Below are positions 1-8,357 of a stretch of DNA of 12,339 nucleotides, piece after piece. Each line of letters starts with the position of its first letter. Position 1 is the first letter of the stretch. The position numbers and the translations under genes were made by a program. The notes below the pieces were generated by a model, which had not been told where the DNA came from, did no database searches, and saw only the letters and a program-made list of their open reading frames with translations. The DNA comes from Bacteroidetes bacterium UBA7368. Its GTDB lineage: Bacteria; Bacteroidota; Rhodothermia; Rhodothermales; UBA10348. The stretch is taken from positions 1 to 12,339 of the forward strand of contig DKOG01000171.1 in NCBI GenBank assembly GCA_002469915.1. The letters run 5' to 3'.

Positions 1-1
1 C

Positions 2-3000
2 GGCACGACGCTAGCCACTACGGATGATTCGACCCAGGTCCAAGTAGACTCGGTTTCTATTGATTTTGGGCTATTACAGGTTCTTTCCGGATCCATTGAA
101 GCTGTGCACATTGCGGGTGTTCGAGCCGATGTGACTCGCCGAGCAGATGGATCATTTGTGTTTCCTGAACTGCCCCCGTCCGAGAGCAAGACATCATTTT
201 CAGTTCAAGAGATACACGCAACCAAAGCATCCGCCGTTATTCGAACAGATTCGTCTGCGCTGGCCCGCATCGCCGACTCGGCTATCCAGCTTCAAGGCCT
301 CGTACTTGGCGAATCCATTGAAGCTCGGCTCGATACTCTTTGGGCGGCTATTGAGTATATCGATACCGACTCTCAAGGTTTACTGGGCCTTTCTGGCTCC
401 TTCATGACTGATGTTCCCTCATCGTTTGCCTTCTCCCTCGATACAGAGCGAAGTTCAGGTCATCTATCAGGATCCATGGAGAGAGACGATGCAGGACTCA
501 AGTCGTTTGACCTAAAAGGCCAGGGAGTCCTTGATATGAAAGATGTCGTTCCTTTTGTGCCCGGATTATTGGACTCCGAGAAAGTGAACTGGGACATCAC
601 GCACTTTGGAACGCCAGATTCTGCTGGGTTCAAGGCAGTTTTCACCACGTTGAAATCGGGAACGGCGACGGCTGAGGGCTGGACGAACTACCGCACTCCT
701 AATACCCACGCCATCAACCTTTTCATAAATGGCCTACAACCGAGCCATCTTCATGCCTCCCTTGAGAGTCTGACCGATTTAGAAGGGCAATTAAACGTAG
801 ATCTATCTGAAGGAAACGGATATCTAGCCCTCTCGATGACCAAGGGGACGCTGGGCCCCGTGAAGCTGCTCCCATCCACAATTGAGTCATCGCTTCAAAA
901 CGATAATGTCTCCTTTTCTACCGACCTGAATACATCGAATGGACGCCTTGTCGGAAGCGGCAGCCTATCCCCCGAGGGTGAAATGACCTCAAATTGGGAT
1001 TTTTCTGATTGGAGTATGCCGGGAGACCCAACCTCCTCCCTTTCTAGTAATGTGAATGCGACTCTAGATCTCATCATGCATCTCGATGGATATACCTTGA
1101 CCGATGCCACCTTTAGTGGCCGAGTCGAGCCGTCCTCGATCGGAGACTGCACCATAAAGGGTGGACCGTTCGGCGGAGAATACGCATCGGATCATGTGTC
1201 CGTGGAGGGCCAAATGGCTGGGTGCAGGAGCGCAACCATTCCACTTGACAAGCTCCTTTTCAGCGCCGACGGTTCGATGTCGAATCTCGACCTGCAGACC
1301 TCTGCTTTCAGTTTAAACAACGCAGGGTCGGTAACTCTTAAGGCGCGTCTGGATGAAACTCAATTCATCATCGAGGAAGGCACACTACAAAACGTAGATG
1401 TCTTTTCGCTGGCTGGAAGTGAAGCCGGACACTCCGCGTTGAATGGATTTTTCTCCGGTGAATCTGATCTGCAAGCGGAGATGGGCACGCTGGTTCTCCA
1501 TTTTGATGGATCGGAGTTAAATGGTCATCCAATTGAAGGTTCAGCCGACCTGCGCCTATCTGAAGGCAAGATCTCCGCGCAGATATCCTCTCAAACGGGT
1601 CCAGATGCGCACCTTAACGCCCTATTGAATTGGAATCCGGAATACCAATGGGTGACCATTCAAGGGGCATTGCAGAAGTTTGACCCCTTTTTATTACTAG
1701 ACCTGGATCACGAATCCCTGCTTACCGGGCAATTTGAGGCCGATCTTAAGCTAGTCGATGCGTTTCCCTTCGAGGCCAGTATTGATCTCAAAGCAGGTTC
1801 CAGGTTGAACATGGGTGAAATAGAGGCTCTGTCGGGTTCCGTGCGAGGAGACACTACCTCTTCGGCTGGTGAGTTGAAGGCCCAATTAGAGCGCGGCGAG
1901 GTTCGCGCTTCGTATGGGCTAACAGATGCATTCCTTTTCGGTACCGTAAATGTCGAGAATGCGGACCTCGCCGCGCTCGCCGGTTTGGACATGGTCTCAT
2001 CGATCACCTTCAATTCAGTCCTCAATGCAGAACGTAGCGAAGCAGATTTCTCTGACTTCAGCATGGAAGTAGATTCTCTCTCGGGATCCATAGAAGATTT
2101 GGACGTACACACGGGAATCGCCCGAGGCTTAATCAATGATGCAGGGGTTAAAATTGACTCACTCGACATCTCGACCCAATTTGGAACGATGTCGGCTGCT
2201 GGCTTCCTACCTCTTTCGCCATCGGATCAGGCTTCTGACCTGCGGTATGAACTTACCTTAAATGATTCTTTCAATTCGTTCTCTTTCCTTCAGGATCAAG
2301 AGATCAGATTTACTGAATTGACGTCTGATGGCGAGGTTTTGGGGTCTTTTGGTGCATTAAGACTCATTGCAGACCTGTCGTTGATGCGCCCCCATCATCC
2401 AGCGGTAACAGCGAATAGCGTTCAGGCCCGTGTATTAGCTGAACTAGGAGAAGATCTGCGGCCCGGATCAGCCGAATTGACCGCTCGTCTGCAACTGATC
2501 GAATTCGGAATGATCAACTCGGAGTCGATAGAAATAAAGGCGCTTTATGACGGCCAGGAAATAACGACGCGTGCTAAACTAGATCTTGGAGATCATGGAT
2601 CTGGAGAGGCTAACCTCTCTTTTTCTCCGATGGACTCTTCGATCAGCATTTATCTCAATGAATTCAACGCTCAACTCGCAGATGATTCCTGGGAAATGGT
2701 CGGTACTTCGGCATTCAATCTGGACACCCGTCAATTGCAAAACCCCCTCGTCTTGATATCAGGAGAACAGCGAATCATCGGTGTTTCTTCAAATCTGGGA
2801 GCGGCTTCAAGAAACCTAGTCAGCGTTCAAAAAGTCCATATAGGTCCGTGGGCCCAACTATTTAGCTATCCACACCTAGACGGTACATTCGACGGGACGA
2901 TCACGGTAGCCGAAGACAGCTCCGGAATAGAGCTTCAGGGATCCCTAGATGGAGATATACAGGCCTTTAAGCAAGCAGCCGGGGCGCTGCATCTGGAATT

Positions 3001-4510
3001 TAGCACAGACCAAGAAGGCACCCGACTGAGTGCTGGTATGGATGTGACGGATGAGCAAGTGATTAGTCTATCGGGCCTTATTCCAAGTCCAGAATCAACG
3101 CTCCCCGTCCGCCTTCAATTGAAAGCTAATGACTATCCAATAGATTGGATTCGTGGAATCATGGATCCTGAACTGATGGACCGATTAAAGGGGCGTATTT
3201 CTGGCACGGTAGATGTCAAAGGAACCTCCGAAGCCCCATTTTTAGAAGGCTCCTTGAGCCTAACTGACGGAGAATTAGGCCTTCCTGTCTTGGGAAAACG
3301 TCGAGGAATGATCGTTGACGATATTCAGGCAGCTTTTCGTTTTGAAGGAGACCAAATACTTGTAGACCGTCTTTCTGCTTCCTCCGGAGATGGACGCATC
3401 ACGGGAGAAGGGTCCATCAGTATTCCGGAGCTACAACTCGGGGAATTTGACGTCTTGCTCTCGGCCCAAGACTTTCGGGCCGTTGACAATCACGAGTACT
3501 CAGCCGTTGTGAGCGGGGACATGCACTTGGACGGAACGACCGATCGCCCCGAACTAGGCGGAACGTTAACCGTGAACCGAGGAGATTTCTGGTTGTCCGA
3601 CGCCACCTCTTCAGACATTTTTGAGCCGATTACGTTGTCAGATGCAGACCTAGCCACCCTCCAACAGAGATTCGGACTACGCGTTGCAGCCACCGATACC
3701 GTTTCATTCGATGCCTATGAAACGCTGACCATAAAGGACTTGACGGTACAAATGAGGCGAGATACCTGGGTTCGATCGAAATCCAATCCTCGATTGGACA
3801 TTCAATTAACAGGAGACCTGGATGTGTCCAAAGCCCCTTTTGAAGACGCTCTTGTGTTTGGATCCGTATCCGTTTTGCCAGAACGAAGCCGCATCGTACA
3901 ATTTGGGCAGCGATTCGATCTCGAACGGGGTGAATTGACCTTTAATGGCGCCGCAGAAACACCGGATATGAGTCTGGAAGCCTCTTATACCGTTACCTCC
4001 CACTCTTCAGGAGGCGAGGAGGTTACCATCCGATTAATTGCCGAGGGCACTCCAGATGAGCTGAATGTAACCTTCGATTCTGAGCCTACGATGGAACTCT
4101 CCGACATTGTTTCCTATATCGCTACAGGGCGTCCGGCTTTCTCTGCTCTTCAGATCAGCGATAACCAAGGGGACGCCTACCTCCAATCGGCAGCCGGTCT
4201 AGCCATTGGCTCTGTAACTGATTTAATTGAGAACATGGCCGGGTCGGGGTTAGGGTTGGATGTTATTGAGATAGTCCCTTCCGGATTGCAGGGACTCACA
4301 CTAACTGCCGGGAAATACGTCTCTCCGAAACTTTACGTATCCGTGAACTTACCTATTAGTCTCGCTGCTGGCACAGAATCCACCAGTTCAACTAATGAAA
4401 AACGAACTCAGGTTTCCATAGAATATGAACTCGTCCAGCAGTTACTTTTAAGTCTGTTGAACAAGGGCACGATATTGCGAGTTAACCTACGCTGGCAGCA
4501 TGCATTTTAA
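2..4510 (+). CDS. tamB: TamB-like translocation/assembly and lipid-transport protein, 5' truncated by the window edge
   Basis: The reading frame is open from base 2, so the start lies upstream. A GTG at 104 is only an internal Val codon. The visible 1502 residues begin with an AsmA/TamB-type stretch (SIDFGLLQVLSGSIEAVHIA, followed by a dG-F-V-F-P element). They then run as a very long series of beta-strand segments with little charge clustering and few cysteines. Near the C-terminus (about bases 3180-3300 and 3495-3600) are two copies of the family's recurring unit: G-x-x-x-V/L-x-G-T, then P-x-L-x-G-x-L and a short G-D/E-L/F-W. The last ~370 residues match what I know of the TamB C-terminal domain (DUF490), including LSDIVSYIATGRPAF and a barrel-like end finishing in Phe. 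TamB proteins are anchored in the inner membrane and span the periplasm with a hydrophobic beta groove. They act with TamA/BamA-type barrels in outer-membrane biogenesis and phospholipid movement. mlaE follows after 75 bp. I am sure of the family, less so of the exact cargo. Confidence 0.9.
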   Translation, partial: GTTLATTDDSTQVQVDSVSIDFGLLQVLSGSIEAVHIAGVRADVTRRADGSFVFPELPPSESKTSFSVQEIHATKASAVIRTDSSALARIADSAIQLQGLVLGESIEARLDTLWAAIEYIDTDSQGLLGLSGSFMTDVPSSFAFSLDTERSSGHLSGSMERDDAGLKSFDLKGQGVLDMKDVVPFVPGLLDSEKVNWDITHFGTPDSAGFKAVFTTLKSGTATAEGWTNYRTPNTHAINLFINGLQPSHLHASLESLTDLEGQLNVDLSEGNGYLALSMTKGTLGPVKLLPSTIESSLQNDNVSFSTDLNTSNGRLVGSGSLSPEGEMTSNWDFSDWSMPGDPTSSLSSNVNATLDLIMHLDGYTLTDATFSGRVEPSSIGDCTIKGGPFGGEYASDHVSVEGQMAGCRSATIPLDKLLFSADGSMSNLDLQTSAFSLNNAGSVTLKARLDETQFIIEEGTLQNVDVFSLAGSEAGHSALNGFFSGESDLQAEMGTLVLHFDGSELNGHPIEGSADLRLSEGKISAQISSQTGPDAHLNALLNWNPEYQWVTIQGALQKFDPFLLLDLDHESLLTGQFEADLKLVDAFPFEASIDLKAGSRLNMGEIEALSGSVRGDTTSSAGELKAQLERGEVRASYGLTDAFLFGTVNVENADLAALAGLDMVSSITFNSVLNAERSEADFSDFSMEVDSLSGSIEDLDVHTGIARGLINDAGVKIDSLDISTQFGTMSAAGFLPLSPSDQASDLRYELTLNDSFNSFSFLQDQEIRFTELTSDGEVLGSFGALRLIADLSLMRPHHPAVTANSVQARVLAELGEDLRPGSAELTARLQLIEFGMINSESIEIKALYDGQEITTRAKLDLGDHGSGEANLSFSPMDSSISIYLNEFNAQLADDSWEMVGTSAFNLDTRQLQNPLVLISGEQRIIGVSSNLGAASRNLVSVQKVHIGPWAQLFSYPHLDGTFDGTITVAEDSSGIELQGSLDGDIQAFKQAAGALHLEFSTDQEGTRLSAGMDVTDEQVISLSGLIPSPESTLPVRLQLKANDYPIDWIRGIMDPELMDRLKGRISGTVDVKGTSEAPFLEGSLSLTDGELGLPVLGKRRGMIVDDIQAAFRFEGDQILVDRLSASSGDGRITGEGSISIPELQLGEFDVLLSAQDFRAVDNHEYSAVVSGDMHLDGTTDRPELGGTLTVNRGDFWLSDATSSDIFEPITLSDADLATLQQRFGLRVAATDTVSFDAYETLTIKDLTVQMRRDTWVRSKSNPRLDIQLTGDLDVSKAPFEDALVFGSVSVLPERSRIVQFGQRFDLERGELTFNGAAETPDMSLEASYTVTSHSSGGEEVTIRLIAEGTPDELNVTFDSEPTMELSDIVSYIATGRPAFSALQISDNQGDAYLQSAAGLAIGSVTDLIENMAGSGLGLDVIEIVPSGLQGLTLTAGKYVSPKLYVSVNLPISLAAGTESTSSTNEKRTQVSIEYELVQQLLLSLLNKGTILRVNLRWQHAF

Positions 4511-4585
4511 TTGGATTGATTTATAACCTCTCGCACAAAAAATAGCGCCCACCCCTTAACTGACTTCTTTGCAGAATTCGCTGAT

Positions 4586-5314
4586 TTGGTCCGATTCATG
4601 GGTCAGTTTTTTGCCCGTGTCTGGAGAAAGCCATTTGAAGGCCGGGAGTTGCTTCGTCAGATGGACGAAGTAGGGACCAAGAGCTTTGTTCTAACGGGAA
4701 TAACAGGATTGGCTATCGGGATCGTGATGGCCATGCAAAGCCGTGGCACACTCGTTCGTTTCGGCGCTGAAGCGGTCTTGCCCAATATGCTAGCCCTCTC
4801 GGTAATTAAGGAAATTGGGCCGGTGATTACGGCACTCGTCCTAGCTGGACGGTTAGGAGCCGGAATTGGAGCTGAAATAGGTTCCATGAAAGTTACCGAG
4901 CAAATCGATGCACTCGAAGTGGCAGCGCTCAAACCATTCCATTTTCTAGTTATCACGCGGGTGCTGGCCTGCATGATCATGTTTCCAATCTTGACACTGT
5001 GGACCGACTCTATCGCCGTGTTTGGCGGGTACATTGAGTCCTTGATGGCCTCTGGAATGGACTATCGCATCTTTATAAGCACCGCATTTGAGTCCCTTCG
5101 GTTCAGTGACGTCATCGTAGATACAGGTAAAACGGCTGTCTTTGGATTTATTGTAGGGATCGTTTCCTGTCATCTTGGCTTTACCGTTCGGGGTGGCACG
5201 CGAGAAGTGGGTCAGTCAGCCATGCGCGCTGTAATGGGCTCCTCCCTACTCATTCTGCTTACCGATGTCATCATCGTTCGTCTGTCCCTTATGATTTTTG
5301 GTACGGCTGGGTAG
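4586..5314 (+). CDS. mlaE: MlaE-family permease subunit of an MCE lipid ABC transporter
   Basis: This is the inner-membrane permease of an MCE (Mla-type) phospholipid transporter, 242 aa, close to the usual ~250-260. An amphipathic N-terminal helix (about residues 3-28) is followed by several hydrophobic segments, the first at about 33-50. Residues 75-112 hold the family hallmark KEIGPVITALVLAGRLGAG, continuing to GAEIGSMKVTEQIDALEV, the cytoplasmic coupling region that contacts the ATPase. The start is uncertain. The frame is open back to a stop at 4517 but has no ATG or GTG before the TTG at 4586; an ATG at 4598 is the alternative and would remove four residues. Neither has a Shine-Dalgarno sequence. 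The N-terminal similarity to relatives seems to begin around DLVRF, which slightly favours TTG. The gene overlaps mlaF by one base (TAGTG), indicating co-translation. No mlaB or mlaC is visible nearby. Confidence 0.93.
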   Translation: MVRFMGQFFARVWRKPFEGRELLRQMDEVGTKSFVLTGITGLAIGIVMAMQSRGTLVRFGAEAVLPNMLALSVIKEIGPVITALVLAGRLGAGIGAEIGSMKVTEQIDALEVAALKPFHFLVITRVLACMIMFPILTLWTDSIAVFGGYIESLMASGMDYRIFISTAFESLRFSDVIVDTGKTAVFGFIVGIVSCHLGFTVRGGTREVGQSAMRAVMGSSLLILLTDVIIVRLSLMIFGTAG

Positions 5315-6066
5315 TGGATCAGAACGTGATCATATCATTGGACAATATCCACAAGTCATTTGGTTCGCTAGATGTACTCAGGGGGATAAACCTAGATGTA
5401 TCCAAGGGTGAATCTGCCGTCGTAATGGGCGGATCCGGTTCGGGTAAAAGTGTGCTTATCAAACACATTGTTGGGTTGATCAAAGCGGATCAAGGCACCA
5501 TCCGAGTCTTGGATAAACAGGTTGAAGAGCTAGGCGAGGATGAAATGGATGAACTCCGTTTGTCTATTGGATATCTATTTCAGTCCGGAGCCCTATTCGA
5601 CTCGATGACGGTGTTTGAAAACCTCATGTTTTTCCTTGATCGTCATGCCGAACTGACTTCATCCGAGGCCAAAGATCGGATTGTGGAAACGCTGGAATGG
5701 GTAAGTCTGCCCGAAAAAGTGGGACATTACCCTGCCGAGTTGTCTGGGGGGCAGAAAAAACGTATTGCGCTAGCGAGAGCGGTTATTCTTGAACCAAAGA
5801 TCATTCTGTATGATGAACCTACTACCGGACTGGATCCAGTTTCGGTACGGATGGTTTCGGACCTGATTGTTCGCTTGCAGGAAGACCGGGGCATCACCTC
5901 GGTGGCTATTACCCATGACCTGCTGTGCGCTGAGATCATTGCCGACCAGGTCCATTTCCTGCATCACGGCGAAATTCTGGCAACCGGCCCATTAAACGAA
6001 ATCAGTCAGCACGATCATCCTGCAATTGCTACCTTCTTCGGTAGTGAAACTATTCAACAAAACTGA
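5314..6066 (+). CDS. mlaF: MlaF-family ATPase subunit of an MCE lipid ABC transporter
   Basis: This 250-aa cytoplasmic ATPase powers the MlaE/MlaD transporter. All nucleotide-binding motifs are intact: Walker A GGSGSGKS (residues 39-46), Q-loop at Q90 in LFQSGALFDSMTVFENL (typical of MlaF), signature LSGGQ (143-147), Walker B IILYDE (163-168), the D-loop within TTGLDP (170-175) and the H-loop His at 201. The signature has the general ABC Gln at its last position, where many MlaF proteins have Met. It starts with GTG, whose G is the last base of the mlaE stop codon. The start is well fixed because the fold begins at once (IISLDNIHKSFG). The mlaD start lies 18 bp after the stop. The role is well supported by motif and gene order. 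The transport direction (retrograde or anterograde) cannot be read from sequence. Confidence 0.95.
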   Translation: MDQNVIISLDNIHKSFGSLDVLRGINLDVSKGESAVVMGGSGSGKSVLIKHIVGLIKADQGTIRVLDKQVEELGEDEMDELRLSIGYLFQSGALFDSMTVFENLMFFLDRHAELTSSEAKDRIVETLEWVSLPEKVGHYPAELSGGQKKRIALARAVILEPKIILYDEPTTGLDPVSVRMVSDLIVRLQEDRGITSVAITHDLLCAEIIADQVHFLHHGEILATGPLNEISQHDHPAIATFFGSETIQQN

Positions 6067-6084
6067 CCTCAAAAGCACCCGCCC

Positions 6085-7152
6085 ATGAATCGCACCGCTC
6101 GTACAGGAGTCTTGATTGCATCAGCATCTTTGCTGTTTGTGGTGGCGCTATTTACCATCGGAAACCGGACATTTATGTTCAGTGACACGCTGCGAGTGCA
6201 AACCCAGTTTACGCAGGTTGCTGGTCTTCAGGAAGGGGCGCCAGTACAGTTTCAGGGGATTAATGTGGGCCGCGTTTCAGACGTATCCCTACCCTCTGCG
6301 CCAGGAGAGCCCATTTTAGTGTCCATGTCCATCACTACAAAAGCGGCCCATCTAATTAGAAAAAACACCCAGGCTCAGATCAAAAGTGATGGCCTTGTGG
6401 GTGAACAGATCATCGTTCTGATCAACCCAGCCGACATTGACGACCTCTTTGAAGACGGAGATTTACTGCCGGGTGTAGACCCTTTCGATTTGTTTGAAAT
6501 CACGGACCGGGCCATGGCTTCCGTCACAACATTCGAAACGGCTGCTGTCGCATTTGAGGAAATCATGCGAGATGTACAGCGCGGCGAGGGCACCCTGGGC
6601 AAAGTGATCTATGACTCTACGCTGTATGTCGAAATTGTCGAAACAACGAGCGAATCCCGAAGAGTGCTCCAAGCTTTGGCTACATCAGCTGAAGCGAACG
6701 CTGACATTCTAGTAGAATTGGCTACTCAAGCCACCCAAGGCATTGAGTCTATTTTGGCGAAGGCGGATTCTGGAGATGGCTCATTTGCCAAGCTCTTAAA
6801 CGATCCCGCTTTGTTTGACGCTCTCGTTGCCACCACAGATACACTTGCCGTTATCGCTACTGACCTCAAGTCGGTGTCACAGTCGGCTGAGAACGCTGCT
6901 TTTTGGGGTGAAATGGGAGCATTTAGAATGGCTGAGCTCATGGAAGCGGCCAAGCACAACTGGTTGTTCAGACGCTATTTCGAAGAAAGAGGAAGTGTAG
7001 AGGCCGCTCCGTTCGAAGTACGCGAAGAGGCTCTTAGACAGTCCTTCAATCAGATTACCCAACGGGAGCGGGAGCTCCTGCTCTGGCAGCAGCGACTCGA
7101 AGCACTGGAAGGAGACTTAAACACGCGAAGCGATTCCACTCGCCAGCAATAG
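6085..7152 (+). CDS. mlaD: MlaD-like MCE-domain protein with extended helical C-terminus
   Basis: This is the substrate-binding/channel subunit of the transporter, 355 aa. It has one N-terminal membrane anchor (about residues 8-26, LIASASLLFVVALFTIG) with the rest in the periplasm. An MCE domain spans roughly 37-120 and shows the usual elements: F-x-x-V-A-G-L-Q-E-G-A-P-V-Q-F-Q-G-I-N-V-G-R-V, then a DGLVGEQII strand. A long helical region follows with two related motifs, GEGTLGKVIYD (167-177) and GDGSFAKLLND (230-240), then NWLFRRYFEERG and a coiled-coil-prone end (about 310-345, rich in R, E, L and Q). The protein is nearly twice the length of E. coli MlaD (183 aa), so it belongs to the long single-MCE type. 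Long helices in such proteins are proposed to form a hexameric tube, which may explain the absence of a visible mlaC. The ATG start has no Shine-Dalgarno. Confidence 0.9.
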   Translation: MNRTARTGVLIASASLLFVVALFTIGNRTFMFSDTLRVQTQFTQVAGLQEGAPVQFQGINVGRVSDVSLPSAPGEPILVSMSITTKAAHLIRKNTQAQIKSDGLVGEQIIVLINPADIDDLFEDGDLLPGVDPFDLFEITDRAMASVTTFETAAVAFEEIMRDVQRGEGTLGKVIYDSTLYVEIVETTSESRRVLQALATSAEANADILVELATQATQGIESILAKADSGDGSFAKLLNDPALFDALVATTDTLAVIATDLKSVSQSAENAAFWGEMGAFRMAELMEAAKHNWLFRRYFEERGSVEAAPFEVREEALRQSFNQITQRERELLLWQQRLEALEGDLNTRSDSTRQQ

Positions 7153-7169
7153 GCTTTTCGACACGACGT

Positions 7170-8297
7170 ATGCAATTTACTCTCGAATCCACGGATCCCT
7201 CTGGAGCCCGTGCCGGTTTTCTCGAAACAAGTCACGGCCGCATTGAGACGCCCATTTTCATGCCGGTGGGCACAGTCGGTACCGTAAAAGCCGTCTGGCC
7301 CCGAGAACTCGAATCCGACATCAATGCCGATATCATTCTTGGGAATACCTACCACCTGTACTTACGTCCAGGGATGGAAGTAATGGAAGCAGCCGGAGGG
7401 TTACACGCTTTTCAAGGATGGAATCGTCCAATATTGACTGATTCTGGTGGATATCAGGTCTTTTCGCTAGCCGAGCGACGCAAATTAACCGAAGAAGGAG
7501 TCCGGTTTCAGTCTCACATTGACGGATCATATCACCAGTTTACTCCCGAGTCCGTGGTTGATATTCAGCGATCCATCGGATCGGATATCATGATGGTGTT
7601 AGACGAATGTCCTCCCGGCGACGCGACCGAAACCTATGCCGCAAACTCAAATGAACTGACCGTGCGCTGGGCCGAACGGTGTATGAAACAATTCAATGCA
7701 ACCACTCCCCTTTACGGACATGATCAGTCGCTATTTGGCATCGTGCAAGGCGTGGTCTATCCCGAGATTCGTCGCCGATCAGCTAGACAGTTAGTCGATC
7801 TGAACTTTCCCGGTTATGCCATCGGCGGGCTCTCCGTCGGAGAGCCCGCCGAACAGATGTACGCCATGGTGGATGTGGTTACAGAAGTGCTTCCCACCTC
7901 GAAACCCAGATATCTCATGGGCGTGGGCACACCCGCGAACTTGGTAGAAAACGTGCACCGTGGAATTGACATGTTTGACTGCGTAATGCCTACTCGCAAC
8001 GGGAGAAACGGTAATATTTTCACAACCGAGGGTATTATCAATATTCGTAACAAGAAGTGGCAGATGGACTTCTCGGAAATAGACCCCGGTCTGGATAAAT
8101 ACGCATCACGACACTTTACCAAAGCCTATTTACGTCACCTTTTCATCTCAAAAGAGGTTCTTGGAATGCAAATCGCTTCCGTTCAAAACCTCACGTTCTA
8201 CCTTTGGCTCATGCGAGAGGCCAGAAAAGCGATTGTCCGGAATGAATTTGCCTCTTGGAAAGCGGAAATCATGCCACGCATTGAGCGCCGACTTTAA
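7170..8297 (+). CDS. tgt: Queuine/preQ1 tRNA-guanine transglycosylase
   Basis: Tgt exchanges guanine 34 in the anticodon of GUN tRNAs (Tyr, His, Asn, Asp) for a queuosine precursor, in the cytoplasm. The 375-aa length is normal. The TIM-barrel motifs are clear: ETPIFMPVGTVGTVK near the N-terminus, ILGNTYHLYLRPG, TDSGGYQ with catalytic D91, the substrate-loop motif AIGGLSVGEP, LMGVGTP, and FDCVMPTRNGRNG with nucleophile D270. The zinc site is altered. Ungapped alignment of the C-terminal segment with the classical CxCxxC...H pattern places Leu308, Lys310, Ser313 and Gln339 at the four ligand positions, with the standard 26-residue spacing from last Cys to His preserved. The fold is otherwise intact, so I read it as a functional zinc-less variant, not a decayed gene. 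The start lies 17 bp after mlaD, suggesting co-transcription. A perfect inverted repeat lies inside the gene at 7822-7852. Confidence 0.96.
   Translation: MQFTLESTDPSGARAGFLETSHGRIETPIFMPVGTVGTVKAVWPRELESDINADIILGNTYHLYLRPGMEVMEAAGGLHAFQGWNRPILTDSGGYQVFSLAERRKLTEEGVRFQSHIDGSYHQFTPESVVDIQRSIGSDIMMVLDECPPGDATETYAANSNELTVRWAERCMKQFNATTPLYGHDQSLFGIVQGVVYPEIRRRSARQLVDLNFPGYAIGGLSVGEPAEQMYAMVDVVTEVLPTSKPRYLMGVGTPANLVENVHRGIDMFDCVMPTRNGRNGNIFTTEGIINIRNKKWQMDFSEIDPGLDKYASRHFTKAYLRHLFISKEVLGMQIASVQNLTFYLWLMREARKAIVRNEFASWKAEIMPRIERRL
7822..7852. repeat. Perfect inverted repeat inside tgt (two 15-base arms, 1-base centre)
   Basis: The left arm TCGGCGGGCTCTCCG (7822-7836) is the exact reverse complement of CGGAGAGCCCGCCGA (7838-7852), around a central T at 7837. 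As RNA it would fold into a very GC-rich hairpin of about 13-14 bp with a 3-5 base loop. It encodes the conserved IGGLSVGEPAE segment of Tgt, so part of the symmetry is imposed by protein sequence (GGN-CTN against GAR-CCN). No T-run follows, so it is not a Rho-independent terminator. Confidence 0.9.
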
Positions 8298-8298
8298 C

Positions 8299-8327
8299 TG
8301 AACACCTTTCACACGAAAGCGTACTAT
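8299..8327 (+). promoter_or_regulatory. Weak candidate promoter for ispH
   Basis: In the 60-bp gap between tgt and ispH, TGAACA (8299-8304) and TACTAT (8322-8327) are 17 bp apart, each matching 4 of 6 positions of the sigma-70 consensus. Transcription would begin near 8334, about 25 bases before the ispH ATG. A small CTTTC/GAAAG hairpin lies between the boxes. Matches of this quality occur by chance, and ispH could equally be read through from tgt. Confidence 0.2.
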
Positions 8328-8357
8328 CGCGCCACTCAACCCAAGTTCTAGATCTGC

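Noticed and set aside
1708..2169. Antisense open frame of 153 codons within the TamB gene
   Set aside because: It lies wholly inside a strongly supported gene, has a Ser/Arg/Pro-rich composition typical of a reverse-strand shadow, and shows no domain.
4241..4259. G-rich tract (GGG, GGGG, GGG, GG) as a possible G-quadruplex
   Set aside because: The last tract has only two G, so at best a weak two-layer structure forms. It encodes the Gly-rich AGSGLGL segment of TamB and needs no other explanation.
4516..4544. Possible promoter in the 75-bp gap before mlaE (TTGATT, TATAAC)
   Set aside because: TATAAC at 4522 has no -35 partner at proper spacing, and TTGATT pairs only with AAAATA; too weak to list.
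4657..5034. Antisense open frame of 125 codons opposite mlaE
   Set aside because: It is the complement of the highly conserved permease motif region, with repeated I/P/A/T typical of a shadow frame.
5748..5762. G6 and A6 runs in mlaF as a frameshift signal or sequencing error
   Set aside because: The frame is continuous through LSGGQKKR with all downstream ABC motifs intact, and the A-run is not placed in frame as a classical slippery heptamer.
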